Positions 26,029 through 34,197 of a DNA stretch of 64,000 nt are shown here, piece by piece. The notes beneath the pieces are model-generated. The model saw nothing but the letters and a program-made list of their open reading frames with translations, was not told the DNA's origin and ran no database searches. Position numbers and translations under genes: made by a program. The DNA comes from Pseudomonadota bacterium (GTDB taxonomy: Bacteria > Pseudomonadota > Alphaproteobacteria > Rhizobiales > Devosiaceae), in NCBI GenBank assembly GCA_023393475.1, contig JAEWLC010000025.1, forward strand, positions 1-64,000, given 5' to 3'. Every line of letters begins with the position of its first letter. The first letter of the stretch is position 1.

Positions 26029-26955
26029 TCACGGCGACTGCTTCACCAGCCCGATCTGGGTCGGGTCGTAGGGCGTCGTCTGGTAGATGTCGTTGATCCA
26101 GTTCTGGAACAACAGGTGCGCATGGCTGCGCCAGCGGTTCTCCGGCTCGACCGTCGGGTCGCCATCGGGGAACAGGTTCGTCGGCAACTCCGGATTGAGT
26201 CCCGCCTTCACGTCGCGGTCGTACTCGTCCGCCAGCGAGCGGTTGTCGTACTCGAGGTGGTTCAGCATGTAGAGCGCAGGGCGAGCCTTGTCGCGCAGCA
26301 TGCAGAGCCCGATTTCGTCGTTGTCGATGAGAATCTCGAGATTGTCGCCTAGGCTATTGCGGTCAATGTCGTTGTAGCGCGACACCGGGATCATCGGGCT
26401 ATCGGAGAAGCCGCGCAGCCAGGGGTTCGTGCTGCCGACCACCTTGTGCCGGAACACGCCGAACGCCTTTTTCTCCATGCGGTAGCGCCGGGCACCGTGG
26501 AAGTGGTGCAGTGCCGCCTGCGCCCCCCAGCAGATAAACATCGTCCGGTGCACGTTGGTCTCGGTCCAGTTCATGATGTCGAGCATCTCGGACCAATACT
26601 TGACCTCCTCGAACGGGATGTTGGCTATCGGCGCGCCGGTGACGACGAGGCCGTCGAACTTGCGCTCCCGCACCTCTTCCCAGGTCGAGTAGAACGTCTT
26701 GAGGTAATCCTCGGACGTGTGCTTGCTCTGGTGGTCGGTGATGCGCACCAGCGTCATGTCGATCTGCAGCGGCGTCGAGCCGATCAGGCGCGCGAACTGC
26801 GTCTCGGTGCGCTCCTTGTTTGGCATCAGGTTGAGCAGGCCGATCTGCAGCGGGCGGATGTCCTGGCGGGCGGCACGCGATGAATCCATCACCATGACGC
26901 CCTCCTGTTCGAGGGTCTTTCTGGCGGGCAGGTGGTCAGGAATACGAATGGGCAT
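26029..26955 (-). CDS. metA: Homoserine O-acyltransferase MetA
   Basis: A 308-residue MetA-family enzyme that transfers an acyl group to homoserine at the first step of methionine synthesis. C142 is the nucleophile in ICWGAQA, and the catalytic His and Glu are in LNHLEYDN. Residue 111, which decides between succinyl-CoA (Gly in E. coli) and acetyl-CoA (Glu in acetyl-specific enzymes), is Ala here (GAPIANIPF), so the acyl donor cannot be called. AGAGGC lies upstream of ATG 26955. It shares direction with the ATPase gene upstream, 56 bp away. No SAM-II riboswitch was found in that gap. Confidence 0.93.
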   Translation of the reverse strand: MPIRIPDHLPARKTLEQEGVMVMDSSRAARQDIRPLQIGLLNLMPNKERTETQFARLIGSTPLQIDMTLVRITDHQSKHTSEDYLKTFYSTWEEVRERKFDGLVVTGAPIANIPFEEVKYWSEMLDIMNWTETNVHRTMFICWGAQAALHHFHGARRYRMEKKAFGVFRHKVVGSTNPWLRGFSDSPMIPVSRYNDIDRNSLGDNLEILIDNDEIGLCMLRDKARPALYMLNHLEYDNRSLADEYDRDVKAGLNPELPTNLFPDGDPTVEPENRWRSHAHLLFQNWINDIYQTTPYDPTQIGLVKQSP

Positions 26956-27011
26956 GATGAGCCTCTAGATGGGAATGCGATCGGTGAATTGAAGCGGCGC
27001 CAGCGAAGGCG

Positions 27012-27878
27012 CTATCGCATTCGCTTCCTGATCGCCCCCGCGACGAGGTCGAGGAATTCGTCGCCATCGCGCACGGTCACGAGGTCGCTGGCTTCGACGG
27101 TGTAGCCGAAATTGTCGGCAAGCTGCTGGTAGCGCGGCAGTCGGTCGGTCAGCAGGGCCTCGAAGCCCCACGCCCCGAACGCATCCGGATCGACGTCGGC
27201 GTCATCTGTGATCTTGTGCAGCGCCTTGAACTCCGCCCACTTCTCGATGAGGAAGTGCGGCTGGTAGTACATCGGCTTGGGGCTGTGCTTGAAGCGGCTG
27301 ATCAGCTTCTCGGCATCTGCCTCGGTGCCGCGGATATAGAGCAGCAGCGTGCTGTCGGTCAGCGCCTTGATCACCGGATCGTCGGCATTGTCGGGATCGA
27401 CCACCTCGATCAGTGACCCGCCGGTATCGGCGATGAAGTTGCTGTAGCCGTAGATCCTCTCGGCGCGATCGATGAAGTAGGGCACGTCCTTGAGTGCATC
27501 GATCTCCGCGACCCGGTGTTGCTCCTGCCGGCGCTGGTATTCGCTGAGCGGCAGCCCGCCCTTCGCCGTATTCCCCGGTCGCCCGAGATAGGTCGAGAGC
27601 GGGTCTAGGTTGGCGAAGGTGATGTTGCTGTCGATCTTGATCGAGTCGGTCCGGAGCAGGTCGCGCAGGAACGGCACCTTCATGGCCTCGGCCTTGAAGT
27701 TGTCGACGATGAACTCGCCCATGTAGCGGGTGCCGATGCGGTAGTCGGCCGAGTAGTGGAACCAGTGGTCCTTGCGCAGCAGCGCGGACAGCCACGTCTT
27801 GCCGACGCCGGCCATGCCGAACACCGTCACGGCGTGACGCGGCGCGCTCAGGAAATCCTCGGCTTTGTTGAACAGCAT
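27012..27878 (-). CDS. P-loop ATPase of unknown function
   Basis: A 288-residue protein with a Walker A motif FGMAGVGKTWLS near residue 20, just after a short N-terminal segment (MLFNKAEDFLSAPRHAVTV). A Walker B-like stretch, SLIEVVD, follows about 135 residues later. The rest is alpha/beta without any partner domain I know. The ATG at 27878 is chosen because the P-loop then lies near the start as in its homologues; the open frame goes further up without family sequence. It precedes metA in the same direction, but a functional link to methionine is not evident. Confidence 0.65.
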   Translation of the reverse strand: MLFNKAEDFLSAPRHAVTVFGMAGVGKTWLSALLRKDHWFHYSADYRIGTRYMGEFIVDNFKAEAMKVPFLRDLLRTDSIKIDSNITFANLDPLSTYLGRPGNTAKGGLPLSEYQRRQEQHRVAEIDALKDVPYFIDRAERIYGYSNFIADTGGSLIEVVDPDNADDPVIKALTDSTLLLYIRGTEADAEKLISRFKHSPKPMYYQPHFLIEKWAEFKALHKITDDADVDPDAFGAWGFEALLTDRLPRYQQLADNFGYTVEASDLVTVRDGDEFLDLVAGAIRKRMR

Positions 27879-28021
27879 GGCAGGCAGGGTGTCCGGTGTG
27901 GCGCATGGATTTAGACGATAGGGCGAACGCGAACAAGTCCGTGCCGGCGTTGCACGTTTCCCCTTTTCCGCCGCAACGGTCCCTATAGAGTGGCGCCGAA
28001 CCCACCAGCCCGTTGGCACCG

Positions 28022-28480
28022 ATGCATTCCCTCCTCAAAGCCCTCCAGTGCGCGCTCCTCTTGTTCGCGCTCATGCCACTTGCCGCCTGCGCCGATGACG
28101 GCCGGCTGGTGATCAAGTCGGCCAACGGCGATCACGCCTTCGCGGTCGAGGTCGTCGACACGCCGGAGTCGCGCGCCAAAGGCCTGATGTTCCGGACCGA
28201 CCTCGGGCCGGATTCCGGCATGCTGTTCGATTTCAAGGAGAGCCGGCCAGTCAGCTTCTGGATGCAGAATACGCTGATCTACCTCGACATGGTGTTCATT
28301 ACCGAGGAGGGCCTGATCGCCAATATCCACGCCAACGCCGTGCCGCACGACACGACCTCGATCGCCTCGGCCGGGCCGGTGATGTTCGTGCTGGAGATTC
28401 CGGGCGGGCGGGCGGCGGAGCTTGGGCTCAAGCCCGGCGACAGGGTGGTCCACGACCGGATCAAGGCTACAGCCGGCTGA
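28022..28480 (+). CDS. DUF192 protein, probable lipoprotein
   Basis: A 152-residue protein with a signal peptide ending in LAAC, a lipobox, so the mature protein is likely a periplasmic lipoprotein. The remainder is the DUF192 fold: AVEVVDTPESRAKGLMFRTDL, SFWMQNTLIYLDMVFI and PGGRAAELGLKPGDRV. The family is widespread in bacteria, and its role is unknown. ATG 28022 is taken because the signal peptide starts there. Its 3' end overlaps the last 14 bases of the converging hemolysin III gene. Confidence 0.85.
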   Translation: MHSLLKALQCALLLFALMPLAACADDGRLVIKSANGDHAFAVEVVDTPESRAKGLMFRTDLGPDSGMLFDFKESRPVSFWMQNTLIYLDMVFITEEGLIANIHANAVPHDTTSIASAGPVMFVLEIPGGRAAELGLKPGDRVVHDRIKATAG

Positions 28481-29150
28481 TCACCATGCAGTCGAGCACG
28501 GCGACGAGGTGCAGGCTCGCGCCGGCAACGACGAAGCCATGCCATACGGCGTTCTGGAAATTGAGCCGCTCCCACAAGTGGAAGATCACGCCGACGCTGT
28601 AGCAAGCTCCGCCGGCGACCAGCAGCCATAGCGAGATGCCCGGCAGGTGCGAGGCAAGCCCCTGCAGCATGAACACCCCGCTCCAGCCGATGCCGAGATA
28701 GAGCGCGATCGCCCCACGCCCGAAGCGGTGCGGTACGAAGAGCTTCAGCGCCATCCCGGCGAGCGCGGCGCCCCAGACCACCACGCCGAGCACGATGCCT
28801 GTGGGCGTGGCGCCGAGGAGGACGAGGAACGGCGTGTAGGTGCCCGCGATGAACAGGAAGATCGCTGCCTGGTCGAGACGGGCGAGTGTCCGCTTTGCCG
28901 GCGCGGTGATCGGGCAGAGGTTGAAGGCAAGCGACACGCTGAGGACCAGCAGCAGGCTGCCGACGTAAAGCGCGAGAGCAGGCAGTTCCTCTACCGCGGT
29001 GCCAAGGCCGGCGAAGACGAGCAGGGTGGCGCCAAGGGCAAGCGACACGATCAACCCAATGCCGTGCACGACGCCGTCTGCGACGAGTTCGGGCAAGGTG
29101 AAGGGTCGGCCTCGGGCCCACCAGGTGTGCGGAGCGGTCGCTTGGGTCAT
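28467..29150 (-). CDS. Hemolysin III/PAQR-family membrane protein
   Basis: A 227-residue protein with seven predicted membrane segments. Family features are ELVADGVVHGIGLI at the N-terminus, RLDQAAIFLFIAGTYTP in the middle and HLWERLNFQNAVWHGFV near the C-terminus, which supply the conserved Asp and His residues of the predicted metal-dependent hydrolase site. Members are called hemolysin III but act mostly in membrane lipid or fluidity homeostasis. It converges with the DUF192 gene with a 14-bp overlap. Confidence 0.88.
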   Translation of the reverse strand: MTQATAPHTWWARGRPFTLPELVADGVVHGIGLIVSLALGATLLVFAGLGTAVEELPALALYVGSLLLVLSVSLAFNLCPITAPAKRTLARLDQAAIFLFIAGTYTPFLVLLGATPTGIVLGVVVWGAALAGMALKLFVPHRFGRGAIALYLGIGWSGVFMLQGLASHLPGISLWLLVAGGACYSVGVIFHLWERLNFQNAVWHGFVVAGASLHLVAVLDCMVISRL

Positions 29151-29233
29151 CGCCGATGGGCCTGCCTGCGCGAAAATCGCAAAATAAGCTGTGACAATCC
29201 CGTCTTGGGAGCGTCCCAGTCAACCCATTGCCG

Positions 29234-29257
29234 TTGACACGTAACGCAGCTGTTACG
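29234..29257 (+). promoter_or_regulatory. Promoter-like TTGACA with inverted repeat CGTAAC-N6-GTTACG
   Basis: TTGACA at 29234-29239 is followed directly by CGTAAC (29240-29245) and, after six bases, GTTACG (29252-29257). The inverted repeat sits in the -35 to -10 spacer of the ArsR-family gene, 35 bp before its ATG. That is a typical place for autorepression by the regulator. A -10 element is weak (GATCTT at 17-bp spacing). Confidence 0.55.
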
Positions 29258-29291
29258 ATCTTCCGCGCACCGCATTGTTTCGGAACGCGAA

Positions 29292-29756
29292 ATGAATCTC
29301 CCAGAGCTCTATTCCGCCTTGGCCGACCCCACCCGGCTCAAGGTGCTGGACATGCTGCACGAGAAATCGCGGCCCGTGCACGAACTCGCTGCGGCCTTCG
29401 ATATCAGCCGCCCGGCCATCTCGCGGCACCTGCGCGTGCTGAAGGAAGCCGGGTTGGTGAAAGAGGTGAAGCAGGGCAGGGAGAACGTATACTCCTTCGA
29501 GCGCGAACCCCTGAAGGCCGGCGCGACCTGGATCGAGAAGCACTCGGCGAGGCCCAAGGCGAAGCAAAAGGCCAAGCCGGCCGCTGAGCCTGTGGTGATC
29601 GCCCAGCCGGTGGTCGTGGCTGTGCCTGCGCCCAAGCCGAAAACGGTCAAGCCGAAGACCGTGGTTGTGACCAAAGCGGTGGCCAAGCCTGTGCCCAAGA
29701 TCGTGCCGCCGCCAGTCGAGGCCCCGGCGCCGCAGCTCTCCTTCTTCGACCTCTAG
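29292..29756 (+). CDS. ArsR-family regulator with long Pro/Lys/Val-rich tail
   Basis: A 154-residue protein. Residues 1-85 are an ArsR-type winged helix (LADPTRLKVLDMLHEKSRPVHELAAAFDISRPAISRHLRVLKEAGLV). No metal-binding Cys is present, so it is not a metal sensor of the classic type. The remaining about 70 residues are low-complexity repeats of Ala, Pro, Lys and Val, ending in PQLSFFDL. The terminal QLSFF resembles the beta-clamp binding peptide QLSLF. The gene overlaps the stop of the converging YdcF-like gene by 4 bp and has an inverted repeat in its promoter. Confidence 0.82.
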   Translation: MNLPELYSALADPTRLKVLDMLHEKSRPVHELAAAFDISRPAISRHLRVLKEAGLVKEVKQGRENVYSFEREPLKAGATWIEKHSARPKAKQKAKPAAEPVVIAQPVVVAVPAPKPKTVKPKTVVVTKAVAKPVPKIVPPPVEAPAPQLSFFDL

Positions 29757-30634
29757 GGGCCGGGCAGGATCTCATCGATCTTGCCGACGAGATAGTAGCC
29801 GACGAGTCCGGTCCACTCACGCAGCGCCATGGTTGCAACGCCGGCATTCTCGGCCGGCTGATCCAGTTTGAGGCCGATACCATCGACGCCGCTCGCGAGG
29901 TAGTCCGTCGGCCACGGGATCACTTGGAACGCGGCCCGCCGGAACAGGCCGACCGAGCGCGGCATATGGAAGGCGGAAGTCACCAGCAGCCAGGTCTGGC
30001 CTTCGGTCGCCCCGGCAAGCTCCTTGGCAAAGATCGCGTTCTCTTCGGTGTTGCGCGAGCGCTGGTCGAGGATGACGCGGTCGCCGGTGATGCCGAAATC
30101 CGCCAGGAGACGCTGCACTGCCAGTGCCTCGGGTTCGAGCTCCGGCGCGAGGGCAGCGGGACCGGCAGCTACCACGACCTTTGCCTCGGGGTGCTTCAAC
30201 GCCAGCCGCAGGGTTTCGACGTAGCGATCGCCAGACCGGGTCAACTCCCAGCCGCCGCGCGCGGTGTTCACCTCAGCATCCATGGGCCCACCCAGCACGA
30301 CGATCCCATCGACGCGCGCTGGCTCCACGGCCCGCTCGAAGCGGTTCTCGAGCGGCGTGATCGCCAGGTAGCCGAACGTCGTGAAGCAGCAGAGGAAAAG
30401 GACCAGCACCGACAGGCCGATGAGCGTGCGCGATATCCAGCGGCGCTTCAGCCAGCTCAGCGCGAAGCCGAGGATCAAGAGTAGGACGGCGAGCGAAAGC
30501 GGCTGGACCAGTAGCCAGAAGACGCGGGTGAGGTAGGGAAACAGGGCGGAAAGCTCCGGTGACGCGTTTGCGATGAGCCGACCATCGGGAGCGAGAACGG
30601 TCAAGTGTGCTGGCTGGAGGCAGCGACTTTCCAC
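29753..30634 (-). CDS. YdcF/DUF218-family membrane-anchored protein
   Basis: Up to 293 residues. Two membrane segments (LVQPLSLAVLLLILGFAL and TLIGLSVLVLFLCCFTTFGYL) precede a DUF218 domain with VDGIVVLGGPM, RYVETLRLALKHPEAKVVVAAG and RSRNTEENAIFAKEL. This fold is known from E. coli YdcF, SanA and ElyC, the last linked to envelope carrier lipid metabolism. The true start is uncertain: the given GTG at 30634 has no ribosome site, TTG 30604 and a CTG about 40 codons in are alternatives. It lies just downstream of a tRNA-Arg in the same direction. Confidence 0.8.
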   Translation of the reverse strand: MESRCLQPAHLTVLAPDGRLIANASPELSALFPYLTRVFWLLVQPLSLAVLLLILGFALSWLKRRWISRTLIGLSVLVLFLCCFTTFGYLAITPLENRFERAVEPARVDGIVVLGGPMDAEVNTARGGWELTRSGDRYVETLRLALKHPEAKVVVAAGPAALAPELEPEALAVQRLLADFGITGDRVILDQRSRNTEENAIFAKELAGATEGQTWLLVTSAFHMPRSVGLFRRAAFQVIPWPTDYLASGVDGIGLKLDQPAENAGVATMALREWTGLVGYYLVGKIDEILPGP

Positions 30635-30653
30635 TCGATCACGGGAAGTGGAC

Positions 30654-30729
30654 TGGCGACCTCGGCAGGATTCGAACCTGCGACCAACAGCTTAGAAGGC
30701 TGCTGCTCTATCCCCTGAGCTACGAGGCC
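30654..30729 (-). tRNA. tRNA-Arg (anticodon TCT)
   Basis: A complete 76-nt cloverleaf on the minus strand, with CCA encoded. The acceptor stem GGCCTCG pairs with CGAGGTC, the anticodon stem GCAGC pairs with GCTGT around loop CTTCTAA, giving anticodon TCT, which reads AGA codons. The T arm contains GGTTCGAATCC. In a GC-rich genome this is a minor tRNA. Confidence 0.95.
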
Positions 30730-30822
30730 ACTTGGGCCATTTAGCGCAACGCGCGGGTATTGTCAGTCCAAACTCGCGTCTGGACCGTTTCGGGCTGGTT
30801 ATTCCCCCATAGCCCGGCCGGG

Positions 30823-31101
30823 CTAGGGCTGATCGGACTTGCTCTGGTCCGATGCTGCGAAGGGGGCCTTGAGGTAGGCGACAAGTCGCTCGGCCTCTGC
30901 CCGATCGAGGACGACGTCGGCGCGGATCAGGCGCTCCGACATCACCACATGGCGGAAGGCCTGCGTAATGCGCTGCCAAAGTCCGGCCGTTTTGGTCGAG
31001 GTGACGGACAGCGTGAAAGCGCCATCGATATCGTCGTCGGGTTGTATGAGGACGCCGTGATCGGGCGATCCGCAGTTGCAGACTAAATATACGTACGTCA
31101 T
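30823..31101 (-). CDS. Small protein of unknown function, near tRNA-Arg
   Basis: A 92-residue protein starting at MTYVYLVCNCGSPDHGVLIQ. It begins with a Cys-x-Cys, has an acidic beta-rich middle (DDDIDGAFTLSV) and a helical C-terminus (RAEAERLVAYLKAP). Small proteins of this appearance are seen in phages and in alphaproteobacterial chromosomes. No strong ribosome site is seen before ATG 31101. It sits about 95 bp from a tRNA gene, so it could be the remnant of an integrated element; there is no integrase here. Confidence 0.5.
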   Translation of the reverse strand: MTYVYLVCNCGSPDHGVLIQPDDDIDGAFTLSVTSTKTAGLWQRITQAFRHVVMSERLIRADVVLDRAEAERLVAYLKAPFAASDQSKSDQP

Positions 31102-31289
31102 GAAAAAGGCTATTCCCCCAGCCTGCCCGAGAGGGGCAAGCACCAAATGGATAGCCATGAAAAAGCTGGTCGGCAAGCTGAATGCGCTCGCCGTTACTTG
31201 CAGCGAGAGCAACGGCGTCCAGTCGCTGCTTCCGGCAATGATCCTGCGGCGCCCGGTGGAAGCAACGTCGCAAGGGCTAAGCTTGAGGC

Positions 31290-31532
31290 TCAGTGCTTCC
31301 GCCAGACCTGCACGTCTTCGTCGCCAACGAGACGCAGCCCGTCGCTGTTCTCGACATAGACCGAAGCGGTCTCGCCCAGGGCGCGAAGCATCCTTGCAGC
31401 AAAGAGTGCGTCGGAAATCGCCTCTTCGCGCTGCATGTAGGGCTTCGGGCCGCTTTTCGGCTCGATATCTCGCTCGGGGCTGGCGATGCGCCATCCCGCG
31501 CCGTCGTGTGTAACCAGTATTCTGACCGTCAT
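31290..31532 (-). CDS. Small protein of unknown function
   Basis: An 80-residue soluble protein (MTVRILVTHDGAGWRIASP...). The start at 31532 has GGAG with suitable spacing; an in-frame start further up lacks one. It is rich in charged residues, with a likely beta-alpha-beta layout. No family is recognised with confidence. It lies between the previous small gene and the LacI regulator gene, both in the same direction. Confidence 0.5.
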   Translation of the reverse strand: MTVRILVTHDGAGWRIASPERDIEPKSGPKPYMQREEAISDALFAARMLRALGETASVYVENSDGLRLVGDEDVQVWRKH

Positions 31533-31619
31533 CCGCCGCTCTCCGGTCGCACCAACGCGCATCTACGCCGGCAGTTGCGTGAGGGGCATAGAGTTGACGG
31601 CCAGGCCGTGACGCCGGCG

Positions 31620-32651
31620 TTAGCGGATGGCGCGGGTGCTCTCGCGCACGACGAGGTCCGAGGTCAGCACGACATGCATCGGCTCGCCATCCGACACCCC
31701 CTCGATGATGTCGATGAGGGAGCGCGTCGCCATTCGACCGATCTCCTCGCGTGGCTGGCGCATGGTGGTCAGGGGAGGGTTGTAATAGGGCGCATAGGAG
31801 ACGTCGTCGAAGCCGACCACGGACATGTCGCGAGGGCACTCGACGCCAGCGACGCGCAACCGGTGGATCAAGCCGGTCGCCATCTCGTCGTTGCCGCAGA
31901 ACACGGCTGTCGGCCGCTCGCCGGCAGAGAGGAACTGCTCGGCCGCCGCGGCGCCGGACTCGGTATTGTAGGCGCCTTGGTAGAGCCAGTCGGAACGCAC
32001 GGGAAGTCCAAGCTCTCCCATTGCCTCCTGGTAGCCAACGAAACGCTCGTTGGTCGACTTGTTGCGAGACGGACCGATCACGTGCGCGATCCTGGTGTGC
32101 CCGAGCTCGGCCAGGTACTTGACCGCCCGCTTGGCCGCGAGGCGGTTGTCCGTGATCACCGAGTTCACCTTGGGGTCGGGGATCTCGTCATAGGCGGCGA
32201 CCAGCGGCAGGCTGATCCCGTCACCGCCCAGGTCGTGCAGCGTGTTGGTGTCGAGCGAGCCGTCGAAAAGCAGCAGCCCGTCGGCGCGCGTCGACAGAAG
32301 GTAGTCGTGCAGCCAGCGATTGGGATCATCGCCGATGCGACTGGCGACCAGCACGCTGTAGCCGCGCGAGGACGCCTCCCGCAGCACCGCGTCGAGCACC
32401 ACGGAATAGTACGGGTTGCCGATATTGGGGGCCGCCATCAGAATCGTGCGGGCCGTCTTGAGGCGCAACGATCGGGCCGCCTGGTTCATCGTGTAGCCGG
32501 TATCGCGCACAGCAGCGTGCACGCGCTCGCGTGTCGCTTCCGTTACGCGTTCCGGCGCACTCAGCACCCGGCTGACGGTCGCCGCCGAGACCCCGGCGTG
32601 CCGCGCAACATCTTGAATCGTCGGAGTTTTTCTCAACGTGTTCATGGCCAT
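31620..32651 (-). CDS. LacI-family transcriptional regulator
   Basis: A 343-residue repressor. The helix-turn-helix is TIQDVARHAGVSAATVSRVLSAPERV at about residues 11-36, followed by a hinge and a periplasmic-binding-like sugar domain (DGLLLFDGSLD, VFCGNDEMATGLIHRLR, VVGFDDVSYAPYYNPPLTT). ATG 32651 is chosen because AGGGAG lies 6 bases upstream. It is divergent from the ABC transporter operon, with two LacI-type operators in the gap, so it very likely represses that operon until a sugar or glycoside is present. The effector is unknown. Confidence 0.93.
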   Translation of the reverse strand: MAMNTLRKTPTIQDVARHAGVSAATVSRVLSAPERVTEATRERVHAAVRDTGYTMNQAARSLRLKTARTILMAAPNIGNPYYSVVLDAVLREASSRGYSVLVASRIGDDPNRWLHDYLLSTRADGLLLFDGSLDTNTLHDLGGDGISLPLVAAYDEIPDPKVNSVITDNRLAAKRAVKYLAELGHTRIAHVIGPSRNKSTNERFVGYQEAMGELGLPVRSDWLYQGAYNTESGAAAAEQFLSAGERPTAVFCGNDEMATGLIHRLRVAGVECPRDMSVVGFDDVSYAPYYNPPLTTMRQPREEIGRMATRSLIDIIEGVSDGEPMHVVLTSDLVVRESTRAIR

Positions 32652-32728
32652 GCAGCGCTCCCTCTTCGCTGCTGACATCCTCAATCTAGATCGGCCTTGA
32701 CAGGCCCTCAAGGAATGTCTGAAACTCC

Positions 32729-32742
32729 TGCAATCGATTGCA
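32729..32742. promoter_or_regulatory. LacI-type operator O1
   Basis: TGCAATCGATTGCA is a perfect 14-bp palindrome with the central CG step that LacI-family repressors recognise. It lies just upstream of the proposed -35 box of the transporter operon and 35 bp (centre to centre) from O2, about 3.5 helical turns. Confidence 0.75.
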
Positions 32743-32771
32743 TTGAAGTTTCATAACGCTTGGTGTAATCG
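32743..32771 (+). promoter_or_regulatory. Candidate promoter of the sugar ABC operon
   Basis: TTGAAG (32743-32748) and TAATCG (32766-32771) are separated by 17 bp. The -35 box directly follows operator O1 and the -10 box lies inside operator O2, an arrangement that would allow tight repression. The boxes deviate from consensus, so this is a positional inference. Confidence 0.5.
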
Positions 32772-32778
32772 ATTACAC
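32763..32778. promoter_or_regulatory. LacI-type operator O2
   Basis: GTGTAATCGATTACAC is a perfect 16-bp palindrome with a central CG, sharing AATCGATT with O1. It overlaps the proposed -10 box of the transporter operon. Confidence 0.8.
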
Positions 32779-32881
32779 GCTGTCGCCTCCGAAGGCTATC
32801 CCTCGTTAGGGGGAGCTCGAGAGGCCGGCGCAGAATTCGCTGGGGGCGCATTGCTCCTCGGGAACGTTGGGAGGATACATT

Positions 32882-34132
32882 ATGAAGTCGTTTTTCCCGG
32901 TGGTGGCCATGGTGGCCGCCGCTATGCTTGGCAGCACGGCCGTACGCGCGGCTGACGTCGAAGTCGTCCATTGGTGGACGTCCGGTGGCGAGCAGGCTGC
33001 CGTGTCGGTTTTTGCGAACGAGTTCGACAAGACCGGCGACAAGTGGGTCGATAACGCCATTGCCCTTGGTGAGACCGCCCGTGCCGCGATCATGCAGCGC
33101 GCCCTCGGTGGCGATCCGCCGGATGCCGCACAGTTCAACCCGGGCCGTCAGTACGAAGAACTGATCGCCGCCGGCCTGCTGCTCGACCTGACGCCGCTCG
33201 CCGAAAAAGAGGGCTGGGACAACTTCATCCGTCCCGCCGACACCGTTGCCCCGTGCAAGATCGACGGCAAATGGTGGTGCGTTCCCGTCAACATCCACAT
33301 GAACAACTGGGCCTGGGCCTCGGTTTCCGCCTTCAAGAAGGCCGGTCTCGAAGTTCCGAAGACCTGGGACGAGTACGTTGCCGACCTGCCCAAGCTGAAG
33401 GACGCCGGCGTCATTCCGTTCGCCGTTGGTGGTGACGGTGGCGGCTGGCAGATCTCGAACCTTGCCAACGGCCTCATCCTCGCCCAGCTCGGCGCTGCAA
33501 ACGTCGAGAAGATCTGGAAGGACAAGGACCTCACACTGGCTGGTGGCCCGGAAGTTCTCAAGGCCTTCACCGACCTCAAGACCCTCGGCGGCTATGCCGA
33601 CGCCGGTTCGCCGAACCGCAGCTGGTCCGACACCACCTCGCTGGTGATCTCGGGCGAAGCCGCGCTGCAGGTGATGGGCGACTGGGCCCAGGGCGAGTTC
33701 CAGGTTGCCGGCCAGAAGCCGGGCGTGGACTATGCCTGCCTGCTCGGGCCGCTGACGCCCGAGCCGACCAACGTCCGCATCGGCGGCGACATCTTCGTGT
33801 TCTTCAAGCAGAACGACGCCGATGTCGAGCGCGCCCAGCTTTCGCTGGCTTCGATGATGGTCAACCCGCAGGTTCAGGCGCTGTTCAACACGGCCAAGGG
33901 TTCTGCCCCGATCCGTGACGACGTCGATCTGTCGCTTGCCAATGACTGCATGAAGCTCGCGATCGAAGTCCTGAAGAAGCCGGGTGCGGTTGTTCCCGAT
34001 CAGAACGTGTGGCGCAACGAGGCCTTTGCAACGGCCCAGAACGCCATCTTCTCGGATCTGATCTACAACGCCAACACCACTCCGGAAGCGGCTCAGGCGC
34101 AGTTCGTTGAACTGCTCAAGAACGCCGAGTGA
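32882..34132 (+). CDS. Carbohydrate ABC transporter, substrate-binding protein
   Basis: A 416-residue family 1 extracellular solute-binding protein with a signal peptide (about residues 1-22, VVAMVAAAMLGSTAVRAADV). The mature N-terminus, VEVVHWWTSGGEQAAVSVFANEF, is typical of CUT1 sugar-binding proteins. Trp/Gly-rich motifs such as KIDGKWWCVPVNIHMNNWAWAS are conserved in this group. It leads the operon, and a strong terminator hairpin directly after its stop (34140) suggests it is made in excess over the membrane subunits. The substrate is unknown; glucosides or sugar polyols are usual. Confidence 0.92.
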   Translation: MKSFFPVVAMVAAAMLGSTAVRAADVEVVHWWTSGGEQAAVSVFANEFDKTGDKWVDNAIALGETARAAIMQRALGGDPPDAAQFNPGRQYEELIAAGLLLDLTPLAEKEGWDNFIRPADTVAPCKIDGKWWCVPVNIHMNNWAWASVSAFKKAGLEVPKTWDEYVADLPKLKDAGVIPFAVGGDGGGWQISNLANGLILAQLGAANVEKIWKDKDLTLAGGPEVLKAFTDLKTLGGYADAGSPNRSWSDTTSLVISGEAALQVMGDWAQGEFQVAGQKPGVDYACLLGPLTPEPTNVRIGGDIFVFFKQNDADVERAQLSLASMMVNPQVQALFNTAKGSAPIRDDVDLSLANDCMKLAIEVLKKPGAVVPDQNVWRNEAFATAQNAIFSDLIYNANTTPEAAQAQFVELLKNAE

Positions 34133-34139
34133 TTTATTG

Positions 34140-34179
34140 CGGCGGCCCGGTATACTCCGGGCCGCCGTTCTTTTTTCTT
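34140..34179 (+). terminator. Intrinsic terminator or attenuator after the binding-protein gene
   Basis: An 11-bp stem CGGCGGCCCGG (34140-34150) pairs with CCGGGCCGCCG (34157-34167) around a TATACT loop, followed by TTCTTTTTTCTT. It should stop most transcripts after the binding-protein gene and let the rest read into the permease genes. Confidence 0.88.
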
Positions 34180-34197
34180 GCATGCGGGGAATAGCGC

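Noticed and set aside
26956..27011. SAM-II riboswitch before metA
   Set aside because: SAM-II elements occur before metA in Hyphomicrobiales, so I looked for one. The 56-bp gap lacks the conserved loop and pseudoknot sequences; only a weak hairpin is present.
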